This document shows positions 1-6,584 of a stretch of DNA of 15,840 bases, one piece after another. The notes under the pieces are model-generated. The model did no database searches. It was not told where the DNA came from and was given only the letters and a program-made list of their open reading frames with translations. Position 1 is the first letter of the stretch. The number at the start of each line of letters is the position of its first letter. This stretch comes from Armatimonadota bacterium. Its GTDB lineage: Bacteria > Sysuimicrobiota > Sysuimicrobiia > Sysuimicrobiales > Humicultoraceae. The DNA lies in the NCBI GenBank assembly GCA_016198805.1, contig JACQHU010000152.1, forward strand, positions 1-15,840. The letters run 5' to 3'. Made by a program: the position numbers and the translations under genes.

Positions 1-1267
1 ACTCGATGCCGACCGCCGACTTGCCCGGGATCGGGGCTTCGATCCGGACGCTCTGGGCCGCCAGGTTCAGCGCGATGTCCTGGGTCAGGCTGGTGATCTT
101 CTGCACCTTGACGCCGGGGGCCGGCTGGACCTCATACCGTGTGACGACAGGTCCGACCTCCCAGTGGATCACCTTGGCTTCGACGCCGAAGCTGGCCAGG
201 GTCTGCTCGAGCGCCCTCGCGGTGTCGGCCGGATCCACGCGGGCCCGGTTGCGCGTTCCCTGATCACCCAGCATCGAGAGTGGGGGCAGCCGAAAATCGA
301 TCGAGGAGAAGTCCAGCCGTTCCTGCCGCCCTTCTCCAGATGGCCTTGATGCGGCCTGGCGGCCGCGCCGCCGGGTGAGAGCCTCGGGCTCACCAGGCCC
401 GGCCTGCGCCGCCTCCGCCTGTTGTTCCTCGGGGGAAATGGGTGTCGTGATCGGTCCTCCCTGGGGCTCCCCCGGCGGCGGTCCGACAGGCCCCGGTCCC
501 GCCGGCGCGGCCGGGAGGTCGACTGGCGGGCCGCCGTAGGCGGGCGCCGGTTCGGCCACCGCCTGCCGTCGATGCATCTCCTCGCGGATCTTCGCCGCCT
601 GCCGGCCCAGGTCGGCGAGGAGTTGCTCGCCCAACCGGGCAACGTCTCTTGCCCCCCTGATCGCCGCCCGCGCCAGCAGAATGCCAAGCCGCCAGGTTCC
701 CAGCATCACGAGGGCGAGGAGCCTTGCAGTCAATCTCAGCAGCGCCGCCAGGATCAGGGCCGCCCCTCGCCCAAGAGCGCGCAGGGACTCCCCTGCGGTC
801 GCCAGGGTCATGCCGCCCAGCAATGCCGCGGCCACCAGCGCCATCACGCCGAGCGCAACAGCCAGCCCGGTCCTCCCCAGTACCCGGCCGATGCCCCATG
901 CCAGCGCGCCGCCGGCCACGCCGGCGCCCTCACCGCGGAGCCCGGCCTGGAGCAGGTCGCCGGAAGTCGTCAGGAGGTGAAAGGCGAGCAGGCCCCCGAT
1001 TGTCGCCAGCACCACGCCCGCCACACGCTTCGTAAAGCGCGCGCGGCCCCCGGCGGCGATGAGCACCAGTCCCACCAGGAATGCGTGGGCGGGAAGAACA
1101 GGAGCCGCTTGTCCGAGAAACAGGCGTTGCCACTGGGCCAGCACCTCCGGCACCCCGGTGGCACCAGGAAGAAACGAGAGGCCCAGCAGAAGGGCCACCA
1201 CGATGAGCCCGAGGCCGATCGCGGCTGCGCGGTTGCGAGGATGAGGAGCCTGGCGCCGTTTGCGCAT
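1..1267 (-). CDS. ftsK: DNA translocase FtsK/SpoIIIE family, N-terminal part (runs off the window)
   Basis: Membrane-anchored, septum-located ATP-dependent DNA pump that clears and segregates chromosome ends at division. The reading frame is open for 422 codons from the start to the left edge, so the C-terminal motor and gamma domains lie outside. Residues about 14-34, 55-74, 80-100 and 133-155 are hydrophobic, with a further amphipathic or membrane stretch near 168-199: the usual four to five segments of the FtsK membrane anchor. A Pro/Gly/Glu-rich linker follows (about 225-330). The last ~80 residues are the alpha domain, with YEVQPAPGVKV and RIEAPIPGKSAVGIE, both typical of FtsK/SpoIIIE. 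Start choice: ATG at 1273 directly abuts the uppP stop with GAGG only 3 nt away; ATG at 1267 has GAGG (1277-1280) at 9 nt and is preferred. It is probably co-transcribed with uppP. Family assignment is firm. Confidence 0.95.
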   Translation of the reverse strand, partial: MRKRRQAPHPRNRAAAIGLGLIVVALLLGLSFLPGATGVPEVLAQWQRLFLGQAAPVLPAHAFLVGLVLIAAGGRARFTKRVAGVVLATIGGLLAFHLLTTSGDLLQAGLRGEGAGVAGGALAWGIGRVLGRTGLAVALGVMALVAAALLGGMTLATAGESLRALGRGAALILAALLRLTARLLALVMLGTWRLGILLARAAIRGARDVARLGEQLLADLGRQAAKIREEMHRRQAVAEPAPAYGGPPVDLPAAPAGPGPVGPPPGEPQGGPITTPISPEEQQAEAAQAGPGEPEALTRRRGRQAASRPSGEGRQERLDFSSIDFRLPPLSMLGDQGTRNRARVDPADTARALEQTLASFGVEAKVIHWEVGPVVTRYEVQPAPGVKVQKITSLTQDIALNLAAQSVRIEAPIPGKSAVGIE

Positions 1268-1273
1268 GCTCAT

Positions 1274-2077
1274 CTACCTCGTCGTGAGCAACACCAGCAG
1301 GCCGACCACCCAGCAGTACACGCTGAACACGATCAGCCGGCCTCGTCTGACTAGGTCCATCAGCCACAGGATGGCCGCCGCGCCGACGATCGCCGCCGTG
1401 GCAAACCCGACCAGCAACGCTGCCGGTCCAAAGCCCGCCCGGCCGGCCAGCCCCGCGTCCTTCAGCGAGAAGAGACCGGCACCGGTAATCGCAGGAATGG
1501 CGATGAGAAACGAAAGCCGCGCTGCCTCAGTGCGGCGCAGGCCCAGCGCCAGTCCCATGACGATGGTGGTCCCCGAGCGCGAGATCCCCGGGACGATGGC
1601 GACCGCCTGCGCGAGGCCCAGCGCCAGACCCTCGGTGACCGTGGCCTCGGTCGCCGCCCGCGCCCCGCGTTGGCGGTGCCACAGGAGCAGGGTCCCTGTC
1701 ACGAGCAACTGGGAAGCGGTCGCGCGGAGCGACGCGAACATCCGCTCCAGGGGATCGGCGAACGCCAGCCCCAGCGCGGCGGTCACGGCGGTGGCGGCGG
1801 CGATCACGAGCGCCAGCCGGAGATAGGGATCGACGTTGGACTCCCCGCGCGCCCCGCCCCTGATCAGGCGCAGCGTCCCGCGGATGAGGCGCACCACATC
1901 GGGCCAGAAGAGGGCAACCGCCGCCGCGGCGGTCCCCAGATGCAGCACCCCCTCCAGCACCAGGCCGGGCCGCTGAATGCCCAGGTAGTGCTCGGCGAAG
2001 AGCAGGTGGGCGGTGCTGCTGACGGGGAGGAACTCCGTCAGGCCCTGGACGATGCCCAGGATAACGAGGTCGAGCAC
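1274..2077 (-). CDS. uppP: Undecaprenyl-diphosphate phosphatase UppP (BacA family)
   Basis: Integral membrane phosphatase that converts undecaprenyl diphosphate to the monophosphate, recycling the lipid carrier for peptidoglycan and other envelope polymers; overexpression of family members gives bacitracin resistance. The product is 267 residues, the normal size. The first motif is GLTEFLPVSSTAH (12-24), holding Glu15 and His24; Gln11 occupies the first position of the family's (E/Q)xxxE motif. The second is PGISRSGTT (163-171) with Arg167. Multiple hydrophobic segments span the rest. The start is GTG at 2077, preceded by AGGAG (2085-2089) with a 7-nt spacer. The stop abuts the ftsK start region. 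The gene follows dapA after a 182-nt gap, so it may have its own promoter, though none is convincing. Confidence is high. Confidence 0.95.
   Translation of the reverse strand: MLDLVILGIVQGLTEFLPVSSTAHLLFAEHYLGIQRPGLVLEGVLHLGTAAAAVALFWPDVVRLIRGTLRLIRGGARGESNVDPYLRLALVIAAATAVTAALGLAFADPLERMFASLRATASQLLVTGTLLLWHRQRGARAATEATVTEGLALGLAQAVAIVPGISRSGTTIVMGLALGLRRTEAARLSFLIAIPAITGAGLFSLKDAGLAGRAGFGPAALLVGFATAAIVGAAAILWLMDLVRRGRLIVFSVYCWVVGLLVLLTTR
1277..1280 (-). promoter_or_regulatory. Shine-Dalgarno of ftsK, inside the uppP end
   Basis: GAGG on the minus strand lies within the last codons of uppP, just before its TAG stop. It is 9 nt from the ATG at 1267 but only 3 nt from the ATG at 1273, which decides for the shorter FtsK start. 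The placement suggests translational coupling to uppP. Confidence 0.5.
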
Positions 2078-2177
2078 GGGTACGCTCCTGCGTCCGCTGC
2101 GTCGAAGTGGCCGATGCTCATGACGTCGTGTGCTCGCTTGCCGTACGTGTGTTCGACGGCCTGGTCAGGTGCCCCTG

Positions 2178-2216
2178 CCGTGGGGCCGGCCCCCGTGCTG
2201 GGCGCACGCCCCACGG
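2178..2216 (-). repeat. GC-rich inverted repeat between dapA and uppP
   Basis: Perfect 9-bp arms (CCGTGGGGC at 2178-2186, GCCCCACGG at 2208-2216) flank a 21-nt loop that itself can form a small GGGCG/CGCCC hairpin. It lies 43 nt past the dapA stop, in the only gap between dapA and uppP. There is no T-tract after the stem on the minus strand, so it is not a standard intrinsic terminator. It could attenuate, protect the 3' end of the dapA message, or be chance in GC-rich DNA. Confidence 0.35.
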
Positions 2217-2259
2217 CGAGACTGTCCCGCGACCCGGCTGCCGTCCGGTGTCCGCGTCC

Positions 2260-3153
2260 CTACACCGGCGCCGGGACCAGCTCAAGTTTCTGCAGGACCG
2301 CGCGGATCTGCTCTTCCTCTTTCGGGGTGGCATCGACCAGCGGGAGCCGCACCTTCCCGCAGTCGAACCCGGCTAGCCGCATGGCCGCCTTCACCGGCAC
2401 CGGGTTCGTCGTGATGAACAGCACCTTGAACAGCGGCCACAGGCGCCGGTGGATCCGCAGCGCCTCCGCGACCTGGCCCGCGAAGAACGCCTTGATCATC
2501 TTCTGAATCTCGCGGGGGATCAAGTTGCCGGCGACGCTGACGACGCCCACGGCCCCCACCGCCAGTTTGGGAAGCGTCAGGCTGTCGTCGCCGCTGTAGA
2601 TGGCGAACTCATCCGGGGTGCGCACCCGGATCTCGGACACCTGGTCCAGGCTGCCCGCGGCCTCCTTCACCGCCGCGATATTCGGCACCTCGGTGAGGCG
2701 GGCGATGGTCTCGGGCGTGCAGTTCACGCCCGTGCGGCCCGGGATGTTGTAGAGCATCACCGGCAGCGGCGTGCTCTCGGCCACCGCCCGGAAATGGGCG
2801 TACAGACCGTCCTGCGACGGCCGGTTGTAGTAGGGGTTGACCAGGAGAAGGCCATCGGCGCCGACCCTGTGCGCCTCCTTCGAGAGGTGGATCGAGTGGG
2901 CGGTATCGTAGGTGCCGGTGCCGGCGATGACTTTGCCCCGATGGCCGACGGCTTCCTTCACGGCCCGGAAGAGGGTGATCTTTTCCTCGTCGGACAGAGT
3001 CGGTGACTCGCCGGTCGTCCCGGCGACCACCAGGGCGTCGTTGCCGGCGTCGATGAGCCGCCGCGCGAGCGCAGCCGCCCGCGCGTAGTCCACCGCGCCG
3101 GAGGCATCAAACGGGGTCACCATGGCGGTCACGACGTGACCAAAGGGCGTCAT
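2260..3153 (-). CDS. dapA: 4-hydroxy-tetrahydrodipicolinate synthase DapA
   Basis: Cytoplasmic class I aldolase-type enzyme that condenses pyruvate with L-aspartate-4-semialdehyde, the first committed step to diaminopimelate and lysine. The product is 297 residues, full length for the family. Visible active-site residues are the Thr46-Thr47 pair in GTTGES, Tyr109 in NPYYN, Tyr135 and Arg140 in LYNIPGRTG, and the Schiff-base Lys163 in AVKEAAG. The ATG start at 3153 is set by a very strong AAGGAGG (3161-3167) with a 7-nt spacer. It lies 92 nt after asd and just ahead of uppP. Its substrate is made by the upstream asd product, and its product is used by DapB, encoded two genes upstream. No truncation or missing catalytic residue is seen. 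Confidence 0.97.
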   Translation of the reverse strand: MTPFGHVVTAMVTPFDASGAVDYARAAALARRLIDAGNDALVVAGTTGESPTLSDEEKITLFRAVKEAVGHRGKVIAGTGTYDTAHSIHLSKEAHRVGADGLLLVNPYYNRPSQDGLYAHFRAVAESTPLPVMLYNIPGRTGVNCTPETIARLTEVPNIAAVKEAAGSLDQVSEIRVRTPDEFAIYSGDDSLTLPKLAVGAVGVVSVAGNLIPREIQKMIKAFFAGQVAEALRIHRRLWPLFKVLFITTNPVPVKAAMRLAGFDCGKVRLPLVDATPKEEEQIRAVLQKLELVPAPV

Positions 3154-3245
3154 CGCGATCCCTCCTTCTCGGTTACTCGTCCCCGCAGCGTGTCATACAT
3201 GCCATGACCTTCGATTCTCCCAATCTCCGGCCGGACCCCGACGCC

Positions 3246-4310
3246 CTACGGCATGGCGGCCCGGGTCCGCGCGGACAGCCGGCCTGCGGCCAGCAGATGC
3301 TCCGCAATCTGCACCGCGTTCAGCGCCGCTCCCTTGCGCAGATTGTCGGAGCAAACCACCAGGCGCAGCCCGTGCGCTTCGGCGCGATCCGGCCGGATCA
3401 AGCCGACGTAGACGGGATCCCGCCCCGCAGCCAGTAGAGGCGTCGGGAAGCGACCCCCCGCGGGGTCGTCGACCACCTCAACCCCGGGCGCGGCGCCCAG
3501 CACAGACCGCGCCGCCGGCGGGTCCAGCGGGCGCTCCAGTTCTAGATGCAGCGCCAGGGTGTGTCCGACCAGCACCGGCACCCGCATCGTGGTCACGGTC
3601 ACCCGGACGTCGGCGTCCAGCATCTTGCGGGTCTCCGCCTCGATCTTGGCTTCTTCCTCGGTGTCCCCGTTGGCTTCCCACCGCCACTGGGGACGGACGT
3701 TGAACGCCACGGGCACCTCGGCGCCGGCGGCGCCGGCGATCCGCTGCAGGTCACCCCCCTCCAGGGCGTCGGGCACTTCCAGCAGGCTGCGGCTCTGCGC
3801 GAGCAACGCGCGCATGTTGTCGAGCCCGCCGCCTGAGACCGACTGGTAGGTGGCGACGTGGCACCGCCGGATTCCGACCGCGTCGTGCAGAGGTTTCAAC
3901 GCCATGACCAGCGCGACCGCGCAGCAGTTGGGGTTGGCGATGACCCCCTGGTGCCGTTGCAGCGCCGCGCCGTTCACCTCGGGCACGACGAGAGGCACGC
4001 GCGGATCGAGCCGCCAGGTCGAGGAATTATCAATGGCGACGCCGCCCCGCTCCGCCGCCCCCCAGGCCAACCGGCGGCTGGCGTCGTCCCCACCCGCAAA
4101 GAGCACCAGGTCGGCGTCGAAGACCGCCTCACCGGTCTCTTCGACGATGACCTGGGCGTCCTTGAAGGGGATCGCCGTGCCGGCCGAGCGCGCCGTGGCG
4201 TACAGCTTGAGGTCGGCGACGGGGAAATGACGCTCCTCCAGGATGCGCACCATCATCCGCCCGACGACCCCCGAGGCTCCCACCACCGCGACGCGAACGC
4301 CCACCGACAC
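3246..4310 (-). CDS. asd: Aspartate-semialdehyde dehydrogenase
   Basis: NADPH-dependent cytoplasmic enzyme that reduces L-4-aspartyl phosphate to aspartate-4-semialdehyde, the branch point to DAP/lysine and to threonine/methionine. The product is 354 residues. The N-terminal nucleotide motif is GASGVVG (11-17). The catalytic cysteine is Cys129 in ANPNC; the next residue is also Cys, where Ser or Thr is more usual. Gln156 (TYQSVSGGG) and the Arg243...His250 pair (RVPVLVGH) match the substrate-binding and general-base positions. The start is GTG at 4310, supported by GGAGGAGG (4319-4326) at 8 nt; the nearby ATG at 4318 is out of frame. Only 25 nt separate it from the dapB stop, so the two are surely co-transcribed. 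Aspartokinase, the preceding enzyme, is not in this window. Confidence 0.96.
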   Translation of the reverse strand: MSVGVRVAVVGASGVVGRMMVRILEERHFPVADLKLYATARSAGTAIPFKDAQVIVEETGEAVFDADLVLFAGGDDASRRLAWGAAERGGVAIDNSSTWRLDPRVPLVVPEVNGAALQRHQGVIANPNCCAVALVMALKPLHDAVGIRRCHVATYQSVSGGGLDNMRALLAQSRSLLEVPDALEGGDLQRIAGAAGAEVPVAFNVRPQWRWEANGDTEEEAKIEAETRKMLDADVRVTVTTMRVPVLVGHTLALHLELERPLDPPAARSVLGAAPGVEVVDDPAGGRFPTPLLAAGRDPVYVGLIRPDRAEAHGLRLVVCSDNLRKGAALNAVQIAEHLLAAGRLSARTRAAMP

Positions 4311-4335
4311 GGTTTCATCCTCCTCCCGAATCTGG

Positions 4336-5142
4336 TTATCGCAATCCTAGCAGATGCTCCAGGCCGTAGGCCAGTCCGTCCAGACCACGCACCCGCCGGA
4401 TCGCCAGCAGAAGTCCCGGCATGAACGACTCCTCGTTGAGCGAATCGTGCCTGATCGTCAGAATCTGCCCTGGGCCGCCGAAAATGACCTCCTGGTGCGC
4501 GTTCAGGCCCGGGAGCCGGACGCTGTGCACACGCACGCCGTCGGCGAGGGCGCCACGGACACCGGCGATCATCTCGTCCTCCTTGACCGCCGGCGCCGGC
4601 GGATCCCCGCGCGATTCCGCGATGAGCCGGGCCGTCTTCGCGGCCGTCCCCGACGGCGCGTCGCGCTTGCGGTCGTGGTGGAGTTCGATTACTTCGACGT
4701 GAGGGAAGAACCGCGCCGCTATCCGGGCGAACTCCATCATCAACACGGCGCCCAGGGCGAAGTTGGGGGCGATCACCGCGCCCACGCGCCGCCCCTCGGC
4801 CAGCGCCCTGAGCTGGTCGATCTCCTCCATGCCGATCCCGGTGCTGCCGACCACGGGGCTGACGCTCCGCTCCAGCGCGGCGCGGGCGTGCGCTGATGCG
4901 GGAGCGCCCGGGGCAAACTCCACCAGCACATCCGGCGAGGCCGCGAAGACCGCGTCCAGGTCGCCGGAGACGATAACCCCCAGCGGTCCAGCGCCGGCCA
5001 CCTCGCCCGCGTCGCGGTCCACCGAGCGCTCCCGACCCAGAGCCGCCACCAGCCGCATGTCCGCCTCGCGGGCCACAGCCCGGACCGCGGCCCGGCCCAT
5101 GCGACCCGCCGCTCCGCTGATCGCCACTCGAATCTGTCCCAT
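4336..5142 (-). CDS. dapB: 4-hydroxy-tetrahydrodipicolinate reductase DapB
   Basis: Cytoplasmic NAD(P)H-dependent reductase that makes tetrahydrodipicolinate from the DapA product. With the start at 5142 the product is 268 residues, close to the family norm. The nucleotide-binding motif GAAGRMG (10-16) follows a short first strand. The catalytic/substrate motif ELHHDRKRDAPSGTA (153-167) contains His155, His156, Lys159 and the DAPSGTA loop. The phrase VVGSTG (97-102) replaces the more common VxGTTG, a mild change. The frame is open farther upstream to a TTG at 5202, but the ATG at 5142 places the Rossmann strand at the N terminus as usual; GGGGAG lies about 10 nt before it. It sits between the M16 peptidase gene (96-nt gap) and asd (25-nt gap) and probably forms a dapB-asd-dapA unit. 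Confidence 0.95.
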   Translation of the reverse strand: MGQIRVAISGAAGRMGRAAVRAVAREADMRLVAALGRERSVDRDAGEVAGAGPLGVIVSGDLDAVFAASPDVLVEFAPGAPASAHARAALERSVSPVVGSTGIGMEEIDQLRALAEGRRVGAVIAPNFALGAVLMMEFARIAARFFPHVEVIELHHDRKRDAPSGTAAKTARLIAESRGDPPAPAVKEDEMIAGVRGALADGVRVHSVRLPGLNAHQEVIFGGPGQILTIRHDSLNEESFMPGLLLAIRRVRGLDGLAYGLEHLLGLR

Positions 5143-5193
5143 GTCAGCTGAACTCCCCGCTGGATTCCTCTCGAAGGGCACAGGTTCGACGTC

Positions 5194-5212
5194 CGCGGGC
5201 AAATTCCCCGCG
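5194..5212 (-). repeat. Short GC hairpin between the M16 peptidase gene and dapB
   Basis: Arms CGCGGG/CCCGCG (6 bp, perfect) flank a 7-nt AT-rich loop in the 96-nt gap downstream of the M16 gene. No T-run follows on the minus strand, so an intrinsic terminator is not supported. It may be a processing or pausing structure, or chance. Confidence 0.3.
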
Positions 5213-5238
5213 ACCGTGACGATGCAGCAATGGAGACC

Positions 5239-6561
5239 CTAGCCGACGGTGGAAGCGACCTGCGCGGCCCGGGCTGACAGGCGGCCGAGACCCTCGGTGA
5301 AGGTCCGCTCGAGCTGCGTCCCCAACGCGGGCTGGGTCGAGAACGGGCCGATGGCCGCCATCGCGGGTTGATCCGCGGTGAAGATCCCGGCCGCCATGCG
5401 CCGCACGTCGTCGAGGGTGACGGCGTCGATCTTCTGGAGGATTTCGTCGAGGGTGATCTGGCGGCCGTAGTAGAGCTCCGAGCGCGCCAGTTTGGTCATG
5501 CGGCTGGTCGTCCCTTCCAAGGACAGCATGACGTTGCCCTTCAGCGACTCCTTGGCGCGCGCGACCTCATCGTCCCGCAGCGTCTGTGGGAGCCCCGCGA
5601 TCTCATCGAACGTGAGCTCGAGCACCTCCGGGCCGGCCTCGGGGCTCATGGCGGCGTAGATCACGAACAGCCCGCCCTCGCGGTAGGAGGGCGTGTAGGA
5701 CCCGATGGTGTACACCAGGCCGCGCTTCTCGCGGATCTCGTAGAACAGCCGGCTGCTCATGCCGCTCCCCAGCACGTTGTCCAGCACCTCGAGGACGTAG
5801 AGCGAGTCGTCGGCCTGCGGCCGGCCCCGGGTCGCCAGGCACACGTGTACCTGCTCCACGTCCTTGGGGCGGAGGGTCACGCTGGGCGACAGCGGCGGCG
5901 CTTCGGTGGGCTGCGGCGCGGCGCGGCCGTTCCAGTCGGCCAGGTGCCGGGCCAGCATCTCCATGACGGCGCCGTGCTCGATGTCCCCCGCCACGCTGAT
6001 GACGATGTTGTCGGGCCGATAGCGCTGCTCCATGTACTGCAGGAAGTCGGCGCGGCTCAGGCTTGAGACCGTCCGTCGGGTCCCGATCACCGACCGCCCG
6101 AGCGGATGGCCGTTCCAGATGGTCTGGCAGATGAGATCCTGCACCAGTTCGTCCGGCGAATCCTCGTAAGTCTTGATCTCCTCGGTGATGACCTGCCGCT
6201 CCCGCTCGATAGCCTCCGGATCCAGCGCGGAGTTCAGCAACATGTCCGCCATCAACTCCACCATGGCCGGCAGATGGTTGGCGAGCACCTTCACATAGAA
6301 CCAGGTGTGCTCCTTCTCGGTGAATGCGTTCATCTGGCCGCCCACGGCGTCCACCGCCTGGGCGATCTGCAGTGCGGACTGCCGGTGGGTGCCCTTGAAG
6401 AACAGATGCTCGAGGAAGTGGGAGATCCCGTGGACCGCCGCCGACTCGTAGCGCGAGCCGGTGGCCACCCACAGGCCCAGCGAGGCAGTGCGCACCTGGG
6501 GCATGACTTCGGTGACGACGCGGATGCCGTTGGGCAGCAGGGACGTCTGCACGAGATCCAT
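5239..6561 (-). CDS. M16 family zinc metallopeptidase (MlpA/YmxG-like)
   Basis: Predicted processing-peptidase-like zinc protease (family M16, pitrilysin/MPP type); the substrate is unknown. The product is 440 residues, the length of single-unit bacterial M16B proteins. The inverted zinc motif HFLEH (48-52) gives His48, Glu51 and His52. The distal zinc ligand is one of the glutamates in VITEEIKTYEDSP, best Glu128, 75 residues after His52. The inactive-like C-terminal half contains EKRGLVYTIGSY followed by a Gly-rich strand, typical of the M16C domain. There is no signal peptide. The ATG at 6561 has AAGGAG (6569-6574) at 7 nt. It follows pnp by 23 nt, the same position as mlpA/ymxG in Bacillus, so it is probably in the rpsO-pnp transcription unit. 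The family is sure; the cellular role is not. Confidence 0.93.
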   Translation of the reverse strand: MDLVQTSLLPNGIRVVTEVMPQVRTASLGLWVATGSRYESAAVHGISHFLEHLFFKGTHRQSALQIAQAVDAVGGQMNAFTEKEHTWFYVKVLANHLPAMVELMADMLLNSALDPEAIERERQVITEEIKTYEDSPDELVQDLICQTIWNGHPLGRSVIGTRRTVSSLSRADFLQYMEQRYRPDNIVISVAGDIEHGAVMEMLARHLADWNGRAAPQPTEAPPLSPSVTLRPKDVEQVHVCLATRGRPQADDSLYVLEVLDNVLGSGMSSRLFYEIREKRGLVYTIGSYTPSYREGGLFVIYAAMSPEAGPEVLELTFDEIAGLPQTLRDDEVARAKESLKGNVMLSLEGTTSRMTKLARSELYYGRQITLDEILQKIDAVTLDDVRRMAAGIFTADQPAMAAIGPFSTQPALGTQLERTFTEGLGRLSARAAQVASTVG

Positions 6562-6584
6562 GGCCGTACTCCTTCAGCGCAGGA

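Noticed and set aside
422..1354. Plus-strand open frame of 310 codons near the left edge
   Set aside because: The minus strand here is continuous FtsK sequence ending in an unmistakable alpha-domain motif; the plus-strand translation is Gln/His/Arg-rich with no family resemblance.
3154..3245. Promoter for dapA in the 92-nt asd-dapA gap
   Set aside because: A TATGAC hexamer can be found, but the nearest TTG-type -35 is about 20 nt away and weak; not strong enough to call.
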